A stretch of DNA of 64,000 nt from Oleiharenicola lentus (GTDB lineage Bacteria > Verrucomicrobiota > Verrucomicrobiia > Opitutales > Opitutaceae). The stretch lies in contig NZ_SDHX01000001.1 in NCBI RefSeq assembly GCF_004118375.1, positions 434,001 through 498,000 of the forward strand. The letters are read 5' to 3'. Below, one piece after another: positions 18,013 through 26,716 of this stretch. Under the pieces are notes generated by a model. The model was not told the DNA's origin. It did not search any database and saw only the letters and a list, made by a program, of their open reading frames with translations. The position numbers were made by a program, and so were the translations under genes. Every line of letters starts with the position of its first letter. Positions within the stretch are counted from its first letter, which is position 1.

Positions 18013-18633
18013 TTAGTCTTCCTTGGTTTTCTTCTTGGGTTCGGCCGAGCCGCCCAACTCGAGCTGGGCGATCACTCCGACGGCGGCCAGGCCCAGGATT
18101 GACGGAAACATCCACGGGTTGCCCTCGATCAGCGCCGGCACGTGGTCCGGCTGGCGGTAGTAATGCAGCCAGTCCATCTGGCTGGTGAAAAAACTGAGCG
18201 CGAGCACGGCCCGGAACGCGCCCAGCAGCGCCGTCGAAAGCACGATGAGGATCCGCTGCATCTTCACCGCCAGAAAGCCGCCGATGATGCCCAGCACCGC
18301 CCCGGTCAGCAGCGAGACCATGTGGTGGTAATTGGCCAGCAGCAGCACGCCGAGCGTGGCCCCGAAGCCGAAGCCGGCCACGAACACCGCCGCGATGTAG
18401 AGCAGGAACGCCAGCCCCGCCCCCAGCAGGGCCCCGATCACCAGCGCGGCGACCTGCGCCCCCGTCCCGAAGCCGACCGCCGTGGCGAGTGCATGCCCGG
18501 CAGCCAAGCCGAACAGGCCGCCCATCACCGAGAGCGTGATCTTGAAGACCCGGTAGCCGAAGAACACGTCGAGCACGCCCCAGGTAATGGCGCCGACGGA
18601 AATCCACGGGTAGAGTTCGTTCAGTTCCTTCAT
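18013..18633 (-). CDS. TMEM198/DUF4203-like multi-spanning membrane protein
   Basis: A 206-residue integral membrane protein with about seven hydrophobic helices rich in Gly and Ala (VFKITLSVMGGLFGLAAGHA; VAALVIGALLGAGLAFLLY; LTGAVLGIIGGFLAVK) and a Lys-rich C-terminal tail. The pattern fits the TMEM198/TM7SF3-type domain. Function unknown. ATG at 18633 (MKELNELYPW) is 7 nt from the upstream AbgT gene, which suggests co-transcription. Confidence 0.7.
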   Translation of the reverse strand: MKELNELYPWISVGAITWGVLDVFFGYRVFKITLSVMGGLFGLAAGHALATAVGFGTGAQVAALVIGALLGAGLAFLLYIAAVFVAGFGFGATLGVLLLANYHHMVSLLTGAVLGIIGGFLAVKMQRILIVLSTALLGAFRAVLALSFFTSQMDWLHYYRQPDHVPALIEGNPWMFPSILGLAAVGVIAQLELGGSAEPKKKTKED

Positions 18634-18640
18634 GCCGGGA

Positions 18641-20176
18641 TCATTTCGCCAGGAAGAGCGGGGCGCCCGGCCCCATGGGCACCCCGGCGGCAATCCACAC
18701 CATCAAGAGGAGGGTCCAGCCGATCAGAAAACACACGGAGTAAGGCAGCATCGTGGCGATGAGCGTGCCGATGCCGGCCTTGGGATCGTAGCGCTGGGCG
18801 AAGGTCAGGATGAGGGGGAAATAGCTGAGCAACGGCGTGATGATGTTGGTGCAGCTGTCGCCGACGCGAAACGCGCCCTGCACCATCTCGGGCGAATAGC
18901 CGAGCAGCATGAACATCGGCACGAAGACCGGGGCCAGCAGCGCCCACTTGGCCGAGGCGCTCGAGATGAGGATGTTCACCAGCGCGGCGAACAGCACCAA
19001 TGCGAGCATCAGGGGCAATGGCATGCGCTCCAGCCCAAGGTGCTGGATGAACTCCGCGCCGCTGACGGCGGTGATGATCCCGAGGTTGGTCCAGTTGAAA
19101 TACGCGATGAACTGCGCGGCGAAGAATGCCAGGACGATGAACGAGGCCATGGACTTCATGGTCTGCGTCATGCCGCCCATCAGGGCGTGGTCGTTCTGCA
19201 GGGTGCCTGCGGCCATGCCGTAGGCGATGCCTGGCAGCAGGCCGTAGATGAAGATGAAAAAAATCAGGCCGCGGATGAAGTAGGACTCCAGGAATGACGG
19301 GTTCTTCGGGTTGGTGAGAAACCCGCCGGGCGCGAGCGTGCCCCACAGCACCACCGCCGTGATCGCCACCACGACGGCCAGAGCGGCGGACATGCCGCGC
19401 TTTTCCCGGGGGGAGAGCGGCGTGAGCGCCTCACGCTTGGCGTCGCCGCGATATTCGCCGAGCCGGGGGGCCACGATTCTCTCCGTCACCCAGGTGCCGA
19501 TGATCATGATGAGCGGGGTGGCCGCCGCCATGAAATACCAGTTGGCGAAGGCATCCACCGTGTAGGCGGGATCCACGATGTGCGCGGCCGCCTCCGAGAG
19601 GCCTGCCAGCAAGACGTCCACCGAGCCGACCATCAGGTTGGCACTGTAGCCGCCGGCCACCCCGGCAAAAGCGGCGGCGAGGCCGAGGAAGGGGTGCCGG
19701 CCGAGGGTGTGATAGAGCGCGGCGGCGAGCGGAATGAGCAGCACGTAGCCCACCTCGCTGCCGGCGTTGGACATGACGCCCACGAACACGACCATGGGCG
19801 TGACCATTTTCGCCGGAGAGTTCAGCACGAACAGGCGCAGCATGGCCCCCATCAGGCCGGTGTATTCGGCGATGCCGATGCCCAGCATGCAGGTCAGCGA
19901 GATGCCGAGCGGCGGGTAGGCGAGGAAGTTGCGCGGCAGCTCCACGATCATCCGCTGGATGCCCTCGGCCGAGAGCAGGTTCACCACGGAAACGACGGCA
20001 CCGTTGGCCGGATTCGTCACCTGCACACCGAGCCGGTGGCAGAGCCAGGAGAGCACCACGACGAGGGCGGCAAGACCGGCAAACAGCGTGGCCGGATGCG
20101 GCAATGCGTTGCCGGCGCGCTCGACGCCGTTGAGGAAACGCTGCAGGCGCGAGGAAGGAGCAGGCGGGGCGGACAT
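18641..20176 (-). CDS. AbgT-family transporter (downstream copy)
   Basis: A 511-residue transporter of the p-aminobenzoyl-glutamate family (AbgT/MtrF). Hairpin and helix motifs characteristic of the family are clear: ERAGNALPHPATLF at the N-terminus, TCMLGIGIAEYTGLMGA, SNAGSEVGYVLLIPLAAAL, GVAGGYSANLMVGSVD and the C-terminal GDSCTNIITPLLSYFPLIL. Family members import p-aminobenzoyl-glutamate or export sulfonamides and folate-related compounds. It is a tandem paralogue of the next gene upstream (7 nt gap). Confidence 0.92.
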   Translation of the reverse strand: MSAPPAPSSRLQRFLNGVERAGNALPHPATLFAGLAALVVVLSWLCHRLGVQVTNPANGAVVSVVNLLSAEGIQRMIVELPRNFLAYPPLGISLTCMLGIGIAEYTGLMGAMLRLFVLNSPAKMVTPMVVFVGVMSNAGSEVGYVLLIPLAAALYHTLGRHPFLGLAAAFAGVAGGYSANLMVGSVDVLLAGLSEAAAHIVDPAYTVDAFANWYFMAAATPLIMIIGTWVTERIVAPRLGEYRGDAKREALTPLSPREKRGMSAALAVVVAITAVVLWGTLAPGGFLTNPKNPSFLESYFIRGLIFFIFIYGLLPGIAYGMAAGTLQNDHALMGGMTQTMKSMASFIVLAFFAAQFIAYFNWTNLGIITAVSGAEFIQHLGLERMPLPLMLALVLFAALVNILISSASAKWALLAPVFVPMFMLLGYSPEMVQGAFRVGDSCTNIITPLLSYFPLILTFAQRYDPKAGIGTLIATMLPYSVCFLIGWTLLLMVWIAAGVPMGPGAPLFLAK

Positions 20177-20183
20177 GGGCAGT

Positions 20184-21731
20184 TCAGATCGGGGGCAGGG
20201 TGAGGCCGGCGCCGGGCCCCATCGGCAGGCCGAGGGCGATCCAGGCGATCAGCAGCAGCGACCAGAAGACGAGGAAAGCGAGCGAGTAGGGCACCATCAT
20301 CGCCAGCATGGTGCCGATGCCGGTGTTGGGCACGTAGCGCGAGGCGAAGCCGAGGATGAGCGGGAAATACTGGTTCAGCGGCGTGACGATGTTGGTGCAG
20401 CTGTCGCCGACGCGGTAGGCGCCCTGCACGAGTTCGGGCGAGTAGCCGAGCAGCATGAACATCGGCACGAAGATCGGCGCCAGCAGCGTCCACTTGGCCG
20501 AGGCGCTGCCGATCACGAGGTTCACGACCGCGGTGAAGATCACCAGCGACATCATGAGCAGGATGGGGCTGCCCTGGAGGTTGAGATCCTTGATGACCCC
20601 GGCGCCCTTCACGGCCATCACCGTTCCGAGGTTGGTCCAGTTGAAATAGGCAAGGAACTGCGCCGCAAAGAACGCCATCACGATGTAGGAGCCCATCGCG
20701 GAGACCGAGGCGTCCATGCCGCGGATCACGTCGTTGTCGTTGCGGATGGTGCGGGCGCCGATGCCGTAGGCGAGGCCGGCGATCAGGCCGTAGAAGAAGA
20801 TGAAGAAGATCAGCCCGCGGATGAAGTAGGAGGCGAGGAAGGTCGGGTTCTTCGGATCAAGCAGGAAGCCGCCTTCCGTGAGCGTGCCCCAAAGCACGAG
20901 GCCGGTCAGGCCCAGCACCGCGGTCACGGTGTAACGCAGACCGCGTTTTTCGTCGGCGCTAAGCGGCTTGATCGGCTCGGGCTTGGCGTCGCCCGTGTAG
21001 GTGCCAAGGCGCGGCTCAATGAACCGGTGGGTTACCCAGGTGCCGACGGCGGTGATGAGCACGGAAGCGGCCACGAGAAAATACCAGTTGGCGGCCGGGT
21101 TCACCAAAATGCCGGGCCGCACCACGGCCGCGGCGGCCTGGGTGATGCCAGCCAGCAGGGCGTCGATGGTGCTGAGCACGATGTTGGCACTGAAGCCGCC
21201 CGCCACACCCGCGAACGCCGCCGCCAAGCCCGCCAGCGGATGCCGGCCGGCAGCGTGAAAGATCGCCGCGCCCAGTGGCACGAAGAGCACATAACCCACA
21301 TCGGCGCCGGAGTGAGACAGGATGCCGCCGAACACCACGATCGGGGTCAGCCAGCGCCGCGGCGAGGCCAGCACGATCAGCCGCAGGCCGGCGGTGATGA
21401 GCCCCGTGCGTTCGGCCACCGCGATGCCCACGAGGCAAGCCAGCACGGTGCCAAGCGGTGGGAAGGCCACGAAGTTGGGCACCAGCTGCGTCAGCATCCG
21501 GTGCAGACCCTCGACGTTGAGCAGGCTGATGACCGGCACCGGCTGGCCCGTGGCCGGATGGGTGACGGAGACCCCCATGCGGGCGAAAATCCACGACAGC
21601 AGCACCACCACGACGGCCAGGAAAGCGAACAGGGTTGAGGGGTTGGGCAGCAGGTTGCCGACGCGCTCGATTGTGTTCAGAAACCGCTGAAACGCCGAGG
21701 TCTGAGCGGCCGGGGCGGGGGATTGTGTCAT
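20184..21731 (-). CDS. AbgT-family transporter (upstream copy)
   Basis: A 515-residue AbgT/MtrF-type transporter. It shares with the downstream copy NTIERVGNLLPNPSTLF, LACLVGIAVAERTGLI, SHSGADVGYVLFVPLGAA, AGVAGGFSANIVLSTIDAL and GDSCTNIVTPLNQYFPLIL. Helices diverge enough that the two copies may differ in substrate. No abgA/abgB amidohydrolase genes are near, so the usual p-aminobenzoyl-glutamate utilisation context is missing. Confidence 0.92.
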   Translation of the reverse strand: MTQSPAPAAQTSAFQRFLNTIERVGNLLPNPSTLFAFLAVVVVLLSWIFARMGVSVTHPATGQPVPVISLLNVEGLHRMLTQLVPNFVAFPPLGTVLACLVGIAVAERTGLITAGLRLIVLASPRRWLTPIVVFGGILSHSGADVGYVLFVPLGAAIFHAAGRHPLAGLAAAFAGVAGGFSANIVLSTIDALLAGITQAAAAVVRPGILVNPAANWYFLVAASVLITAVGTWVTHRFIEPRLGTYTGDAKPEPIKPLSADEKRGLRYTVTAVLGLTGLVLWGTLTEGGFLLDPKNPTFLASYFIRGLIFFIFFYGLIAGLAYGIGARTIRNDNDVIRGMDASVSAMGSYIVMAFFAAQFLAYFNWTNLGTVMAVKGAGVIKDLNLQGSPILLMMSLVIFTAVVNLVIGSASAKWTLLAPIFVPMFMLLGYSPELVQGAYRVGDSCTNIVTPLNQYFPLILGFASRYVPNTGIGTMLAMMVPYSLAFLVFWSLLLIAWIALGLPMGPGAGLTLPPI

Positions 21732-21786
21732 ATCCCCGATGCAACCGCCGACACAGCCGGCGTCAATGCCCGCCGTTACAGGTTTA

Positions 21787-22053
21787 TCACAAAGCGAGTG
21801 CCCGGACGCTTTCGATCACGATCCAGGCGACGCCGAACATCAGGCCCCAGCGCAACAGGCTCTTCAGGAGCCGGCGGCGCAGCAGCCCGCGCCGGAAATG
21901 ATCCGCGCTCAGTTTGTTGAAGGCCTGGAAGGGGGGCCGGCTGAGCAACTGGTCATACTGCGTGGGCTTGTGCCAGCTCGAGCGCACATAGAGCTCACCG
22001 CCTCCTTGGGGCAGGGGCAGGTGGTTCAGCAGGCGGCGGAGCGGAGTCGGCAT
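21787..22053 (-). CDS. Small basic membrane protein, unknown function
   Basis: An 88-residue protein with no recognised family: polar N-terminus (SSWHKPTQYDQLL), a strongly basic segment (RRGLLRRRLLKSLLRW) and one C-terminal transmembrane helix (GLMFGVAWIVIESV). It lies 55 nt upstream of the first AbgT gene in the same direction and divergent from lysA. Residue composition fits a real protein. Existence is likely, function unknown. Confidence 0.6.
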   Translation of the reverse strand: MPTPLRRLLNHLPLPQGGGELYVRSSWHKPTQYDQLLSRPPFQAFNKLSADHFRRGLLRRRLLKSLLRWGLMFGVAWIVIESVRALAL

Positions 22054-22143
22054 GGCGGCGGGAGGACAGGGATCGTCAAAATAGCGCTTTCGTTCAATGG
22101 GTTTCCCGCTATCTCGACACCTTTCACGCCCACTTTACCCACG

Positions 22144-23451
22144 ATGCATTCTTTACACTACGTCGGACAAAAACTCCACTGCGAGTCGGTTGATCTCGCC
22201 GCCATCGCCCAACTGCACGGCACGCCGACCTACGTCTATAGTGCGCAGACGATTGCCAACAACTACCAGCGTCTCGCCGCCAGCCTGACCGGCCTGGATT
22301 TGCAGATCTGTTACGCGATGAAGGCCAACTCCAACCTGGCCATCCTGCGCCACTTCGCGAACCTCGGCGCGGCCTTCGACCTCGTGAGTGGCGGCGAATT
22401 GCGCCGCGTAACCGCCGCAGGCGGCGCGGCCAACCGCAGCGTCTTCGCCGGCGTGGGCAAGTCCGAGGCCGAGATCCGCCTGGCCATCGAGGCCGGCGTC
22501 TATGGCTTCCACGTGGAGAGCGAGCCGGAGCTCGCCCGCATCAACCACGTCGCCGGCCAGCTGGGCAAAAAGGCGCCCATCGCCATCCGCATCAACCCCG
22601 ACGTGGACGCCAAGACCCACGCCAAGATCACCACCGGCAAGAGCGACAACAAGTTCGGCATCCCGCTCAAGCATGCCGCCGAGGCCTATGCCGCCGCCGC
22701 AAAATTCCCGCACCTCGAGATCAAGGGTGTGCAGATGCATATCGGCTCCCAGCTCACCTCGGTCACCCCCTTCGCCGAGGCCGTGGCCAAGGTCGTGCCC
22801 TTCGTCGCCGAGCTCAAGAAGACCTACGGCATCTCCTATTTCAGCATCGGTGGCGGTATCGGCATCATCTATCAGGACGCCCTCGCCAGCGGCCAACAGT
22901 CCTGGTGGGACGCCAAGCCCGAGGCCGAGCGCCCGCTCACGCCCGAGACCTACGGCGCCACCCTCAAGCCGCTGCTCGCCCCGCTCGGCCTCAAGATCCT
23001 GCTCGAGCCCGGCCGCTTCCTCGTCGGCAACGCCGGCGTGCTCCTCTCCCGCGTCGAATACCTCAAGCGTGGTGCGAACAAGAACTTCCTCGTCGTCGAT
23101 GCCGCGATGAACGACCTTGTGCGACCGGCCATGTATGAGGCCTACCACGAGATCGTCCCGCTCACCCGCGACAGCGCTCGCCCCGCCCTGAAGGCCGACA
23201 TCGTCGGCCCGATCTGCGAGTCCGGCGATTGCTTCGCCAAGGACCGCACGCTCCAGTCCGTCGGCGAGGGTGAACTGGTCGCCTTCATGAGCGCCGGCGC
23301 CTACGGCTACACCATGGCCAGCCGCTACAACACGCGGGCGCAGGCCGCGGAGGTCTTGGTCTCCGGCAGCCGGTTCGAGCTGGTCAATGGGCGCGAAAGT
23401 TTTGAGTCTATGATCGCCGGGGAAAAGATCCCGGCCTTCCTCAAGACGTGA
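22144..23451 (+). CDS. lysA: Diaminopimelate decarboxylase
   Basis: PLP enzyme (435 residues) converting meso-diaminopimelate to lysine, the last step of lysine synthesis. The PLP-lysine motif YAMKANSNLAILRHFANLGA, HIGSQLTSVTPF, SIGGGIGI, LEPGRFLVGNAG and the second-domain CESGDCFAKDR active-site block are all present. ATG at 22144 (MHSLHYVGQ) is the family-typical start; the longer open frame upstream crosses the divergent small gene. Confidence 0.96.
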   Translation: MHSLHYVGQKLHCESVDLAAIAQLHGTPTYVYSAQTIANNYQRLAASLTGLDLQICYAMKANSNLAILRHFANLGAAFDLVSGGELRRVTAAGGAANRSVFAGVGKSEAEIRLAIEAGVYGFHVESEPELARINHVAGQLGKKAPIAIRINPDVDAKTHAKITTGKSDNKFGIPLKHAAEAYAAAAKFPHLEIKGVQMHIGSQLTSVTPFAEAVAKVVPFVAELKKTYGISYFSIGGGIGIIYQDALASGQQSWWDAKPEAERPLTPETYGATLKPLLAPLGLKILLEPGRFLVGNAGVLLSRVEYLKRGANKNFLVVDAAMNDLVRPAMYEAYHEIVPLTRDSARPALKADIVGPICESGDCFAKDRTLQSVGEGELVAFMSAGAYGYTMASRYNTRAQAAEVLVSGSRFELVNGRESFESMIAGEKIPAFLKT

Positions 23452-23453
23452 TG

Positions 23454-23546
23454 AAAGACCAAGGACTTGGTCGGCCAAATCCGGGTTCTGTCACTTCTCG
23501 GAGGTTGCGCAGTCCCCAGTCTTTGGTCCTTTGTCCCTAGTCCCTT
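23454..23546 (+). repeat. Heptamer array before gpsA (consensus GTCCYTN) with a short inverted arm
   Basis: Five tandem 7-nt units start at 23512, 23519, 23526, 23533 and 23540, each GTCCCTA-like, and end 5 nt before the gpsA ATG. A two-unit inverted arm (reverse complement reads AGTCCTT, GGTCTTT) lies at 23454-23467, just after the lysA stop. The 44 nt between the arms hold no gene. The layout mirrors the arrays around the four-helix-bundle gene, but empty. Confidence 0.8.
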
Positions 23547-23551
23547 CCCCC

Positions 23552-24592
23552 ATGTCCGATTCGCGCCCTCTCCACTTCACGGTCATCGGTGCGGGTGCAT
23601 GGGGCACGGCGGTGGCGGTCCATCTCGCCCGCCGCGGCCAGCGCGCGATGCTCGTCACCCGGCGGCCGGAACATGCCGTCACGATGCAGCTGGCGCGCGA
23701 AAACCGTGACTACCTGCCGGGGGTGAAGCTGCCGGAAACGCTGAGTGTCACGTCCGACCTTCGGGCCGCGCTGCTCGAAGCCGAGGTCGCGCTCATCGCC
23801 AGTCCGTCGCATGCCTTGCGCGAGTGGTGCAGCCGCATGCAGGCCGAGCTCGGCGGCGCGGGCCAACTGCAGCTGTTCATCAGCCTCGTGAAGGGCCTCG
23901 AACTTGGCACGCTGCTCCGCCCCAGCGAGGTGATGGCGCAGGCCTTTCCCGGCCTGAATGTCGCCACGCTCACCGGCCCGACCAACGCCTCCGAGGTCGC
24001 GCAGGGTCTGCCGGCCGCCGTCGTGCTGGCCGCGGCCCGGCCCGGTGAGTTCGTGGACCGGGTGCAGGCGGCCATGAGCGGTTCAACGCTCCGCCTCTAC
24101 ACCAGCGACGACCTCGCCGGGGCCGAATACGGCGCCAGCCTCAAGAACATCTACGCGATCAGCGCCGGTTTTTGCGACGGCCTGAAGCTCGGGGACAATT
24201 CCAAGGCTTCGCTCATCACCCGCGCCCTCACCGAGATGGTGCGCGTGGGCGAGACACTCGGCGCGAAGCGCGAGACCTTCTACGGCCTGAGCGGCTTCGG
24301 CGACCTCGTGGCCACCTGCCACGGCGCGTGGAGTCGCAACCGCCAGTTCGGCGAACAGATCGGCGCGGGCGCCGCCGTGGCCGACCTGCTGGCCGGCCGC
24401 AAGACCGTCGTCGAGGGTTACCGCACCACGCAGGCGCTCCATGACCTGTGTCTCCAGCGCGGCATCACCGCCCCGATCCTCGGCGAGGTCCATGCGATCC
24501 TTTATCAGGGCAAGAAGCCGATGGACGCGCTGATGTCGCTGATGACCCGCGAGCTGAAACGCGAGACGCACTCGCCGTTTCCGAGGAAATAG
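23552..24592 (+). CDS. gpsA: Glycerol-3-phosphate dehydrogenase [NAD(P)+]
   Basis: Reduces dihydroxyacetone phosphate to sn-glycerol-3-phosphate for phospholipid synthesis (346 residues). The N-terminal nucleotide fold FTVIGAGAWGTAVAVHLARRG, LISLVKGLE, TGPTNASEVAQGLP and the C-terminal catalytic block AGAEYGASLKNIYAISAGFCDGL, then SGFGDLVATCHG, are clear (quoted in part). ATG at 23552 (MSDSRP) directly follows the heptamer array; no Shine-Dalgarno is visible because the array occupies that position. Confidence 0.95.
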   Translation: MSDSRPLHFTVIGAGAWGTAVAVHLARRGQRAMLVTRRPEHAVTMQLARENRDYLPGVKLPETLSVTSDLRAALLEAEVALIASPSHALREWCSRMQAELGGAGQLQLFISLVKGLELGTLLRPSEVMAQAFPGLNVATLTGPTNASEVAQGLPAAVVLAAARPGEFVDRVQAAMSGSTLRLYTSDDLAGAEYGASLKNIYAISAGFCDGLKLGDNSKASLITRALTEMVRVGETLGAKRETFYGLSGFGDLVATCHGAWSRNRQFGEQIGAGAAVADLLAGRKTVVEGYRTTQALHDLCLQRGITAPILGEVHAILYQGKKPMDALMSLMTRELKRETHSPFPRK

Positions 24593-24605
24593 GCGGCTTC
24601 AACAA

Positions 24606-24723
24606 AGGTGGCGCGCGTTGCCCGTTCGACGGGCTCAGGGCCTTGAGCCTGCCGAAACGCTCCCCAACGCGCTGAGGATGTCCGCTGCGCTGCCAGCGCC
24701 CTGAGGAGCAGGTCGCTCCACCT
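24606..24723. repeat. Palindromic AGGTGG element, copy A (118 bp, with a nested 39-bp repeat)
   Basis: Begins AGGTGGCGCGCGTTG and ends GGTCGCTCCACCT, so the ends form an AGGTGG/CCACCT inverted repeat. Copy B at 26619-26697 has the same ends and internal CAACGCGCTGA and AGCGCCCTG blocks. Copy A carries 39 extra nt (24621-24659) after GCGCGTTG, containing the inverted words GGGCTCAGG and TTGAGCCTGCC. Confidence 0.8.
24621..24659. repeat. REP-like sequence nested in AGGTGG element A
   Basis: The 39 nt that copy A has and copy B lacks. Core words TTCGACGGGCTCAGG and TTGAGCCTGCCGAA are an imperfect inverted pair resembling the widespread CCTGAGCCTGTCGAA-type interspersed repeat. It splits the GCGCGTTG...CAACGCGC stem of the host element. 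Confidence 0.65.
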
Positions 24724-24731
24724 CCTGATTT

Positions 24732-26561
24732 CTAGACTATCGCCTCCGCGAATCGCGGCTGCGCAGCGGCGTGGCGGCGGTGGATGTCGAGATAGGTCTC
24801 GTCCACGAGACGGTCCACGGCGGTGCCGGTGAGGAACTTGGCGCTGAAACCCGGCTTGTCCGGGTCAAGGGCGTTGCGCACGGCCAGCAGGAAGTCGCGG
24901 ATCAGCTCGCGCGGGTTTTCGTCGCCCACGGAGATGCGGATGGTGGTCGGCGTGATTCCGGCTTCCCTGAGCGCGGTCTCACCGAGCTCGGAATGAGTCG
25001 TGAGCGCCGGGCACAGCACCATCGTGTTGCTTTGGCCCAGCGACACCATGTGGCCGAACATCGGGGTGAGTGTGTCGTAGAAACGTTCGAGCGTGGTCCG
25101 CGAGATCTTCGCCTTTTCGAAGTGGATCGTGAACAGCGGCGCGGGCAGGCCGAGGTAGGACAGGCGTCCGGTCACCGCGTGGTTGGCATCGGCGGGATTG
25201 GCCGGGCCGCTCACCGTGACCTGCGGGTGCGAGGCGAGCCAGCGGGCGAAGATCGCGGTGTTGATGCATTTCCGCAGCATGCGCGCCTCGAGCGTCTTCA
25301 TGCCGGTGAGCACCTCGAAGGCCTTGTCGGAGTCGAGGAAGGCGCCCTTCACGTAATAGACATTCCAGAAGAGCGTGTCGCTCCACGAGTGACCGGCGGG
25401 CGACTGCCCGCCCTTCGGGATGAACATCTGCTCGTTGCGCCCGATGACGACACCGGCGGTGGTCGTGCCGTGGCCGGTGAGGTCCTTGGTGTAGCTGTGC
25501 AGCAGGAAGTCGGGGCGCTCGGCGGGATCGGCGGCCTGGAGCGGCCGCACCAGGAACGGCGTGGCGACGGTCCCGTCGAGGATGACGGTGAGGAGTTCGG
25601 CGTGCGCGGCGCGACAGATGGCCGGCACATCGAGGAACACGCCGTGCGGGTTGCAGGGACTCTCGAGATAAACGTAGATGCGCCGGCCGGCGGCGAGCCG
25701 GTCGTGGTGTTGCGCGCGCACCCGGGCCAAGGCGGACCGGAAGTCAGCCTCCGTGGTGCCGTCGAAGAAATGCACGGCCACGTCGAGGTTGCTGCGCTTG
25801 CCGAACCAGTCGTGGATGAGCTGGTAGGCCCCGCCGTAGATGTTGCGCGAGGAGAGGATGATGTCCTCGTAGCCGACGAGGTGGGAGAGGACGCCGTCGA
25901 TCGCCGCCATGCCGGAGTTGAAGTTCCAGGCGAGGTATTCACCGGCGTGCGGCCCGCACTCGACGTCCACGATGTGATTGGCGAGCGTGATCGACGTCGG
26001 GTTCATCAGGCGCGAGTAGATCTCGTGCAGCATCTCGCGCCCTTGGAAGGCGTCGTCGATCCACTCCGAGCAGGCAAACAGGTAGGTGGCCGTGCGCGTG
26101 ATGACAGGGTTGGCCGAGAAGAGCGCCGTGACGTTGTCGAAGACCGGATAGGGCCCCTTCGCCAGTGTCGTGGTGTTGGAGTAGCCCAGCGACTGGTGGG
26201 TCTTGCGTGTGGGATTTTGCAGCGTGTCGAGCAGCTTCGCGAGCTGGAAGCTGAGGAACTTCTTCGCGTTGAAGAGGGCGAGCCGGTCCTCGCGGGGCAG
26301 GCGCGCGAGTTCCCGGGTGGTGGTTTCCCAGAGCTCCATCACGTCGCCATGCGCGGCGTAGAGCTTCTCCGCCAGCGCCAGCAGCGGCCGGCCGGTGGGG
26401 CTGCGCGGATCGATACTGAAGTGGGCGAGCTGTTCGAGCGCGAGCGCCCGGGTGGTGGTGGCGCGGCTGGTCTTGCGGCGGGGGGAGAGGAGGCGGGCTT
26501 CGGCGACGGCATGCGTCGGCTCTTCGGGGATCTTGGGCTGGCGGGACGGGGTGGTCTTCAT
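24732..26561 (-). CDS. PLP-dependent Cys/Met-metabolism-type enzyme with long N-terminal extension
   Basis: A 609-residue protein of the cystathionine gamma-synthase/lyase fold: NFNSGMAAIDGVLSHL (substrate/PLP phosphate region), YLESPCNPHG, VILDGTVATPFLVRPL and the PLP-lysine motif SYTKDLTGHGTTTAG. Family enzymes are ~380-430 residues; here about 190 residues precede the catalytic domain, mostly helical (DRLALFNAKKFLSFQLAKLLDTL). Which sulfur amino-acid reaction it catalyses is not clear. ATG at 26561 was chosen. The gene is flanked on both sides by AGGTGG elements. Confidence 0.75.
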   Translation of the reverse strand: MKTTPSRQPKIPEEPTHAVAEARLLSPRRKTSRATTTRALALEQLAHFSIDPRSPTGRPLLALAEKLYAAHGDVMELWETTTRELARLPREDRLALFNAKKFLSFQLAKLLDTLQNPTRKTHQSLGYSNTTTLAKGPYPVFDNVTALFSANPVITRTATYLFACSEWIDDAFQGREMLHEIYSRLMNPTSITLANHIVDVECGPHAGEYLAWNFNSGMAAIDGVLSHLVGYEDIILSSRNIYGGAYQLIHDWFGKRSNLDVAVHFFDGTTEADFRSALARVRAQHHDRLAAGRRIYVYLESPCNPHGVFLDVPAICRAAHAELLTVILDGTVATPFLVRPLQAADPAERPDFLLHSYTKDLTGHGTTTAGVVIGRNEQMFIPKGGQSPAGHSWSDTLFWNVYYVKGAFLDSDKAFEVLTGMKTLEARMLRKCINTAIFARWLASHPQVTVSGPANPADANHAVTGRLSYLGLPAPLFTIHFEKAKISRTTLERFYDTLTPMFGHMVSLGQSNTMVLCPALTTHSELGETALREAGITPTTIRISVGDENPRELIRDFLLAVRNALDPDKPGFSAKFLTGTAVDRLVDETYLDIHRRHAAAQPRFAEAIV

Positions 26562-26618
26562 GACCAAAGTTTAGTCCCGGACGCTTATGACACAAGCGGC
26601 GAAGCGGGGCGCAATGAT

Positions 26619-26697
26619 AGGTGGCGCGCGTTGCTCCACAACGCGCTGACGCCTTCCGTTGCGGCTGAAGCGCCCTGGGGAGCAGGTCGCTCCACCT
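26619..26697. repeat. Palindromic AGGTGG element, copy B (79 bp)
   Basis: Starts AGGTGGCGCGCGTTG, contains CAACGCGCTGA, and ends GGTCGCTCCACCT, matching copy A without its 39-bp insert. The outer ends and the inner GCGCGTTG/CAACGCGC words are inverted repeats, so single strands would fold into a long hairpin. With copy A it brackets the PLP-enzyme gene in the same orientation. Confidence 0.8.
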
Positions 26698-26716
26698 GCT
26701 ATGGCTTAAGTGCCGC

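Noticed and set aside
26619-26697. tRNA or attachment-site origin of the AGGTGG element
   Set aside because: It does not fold into a cloverleaf and no integrase is nearby; a repeat element explains it better.
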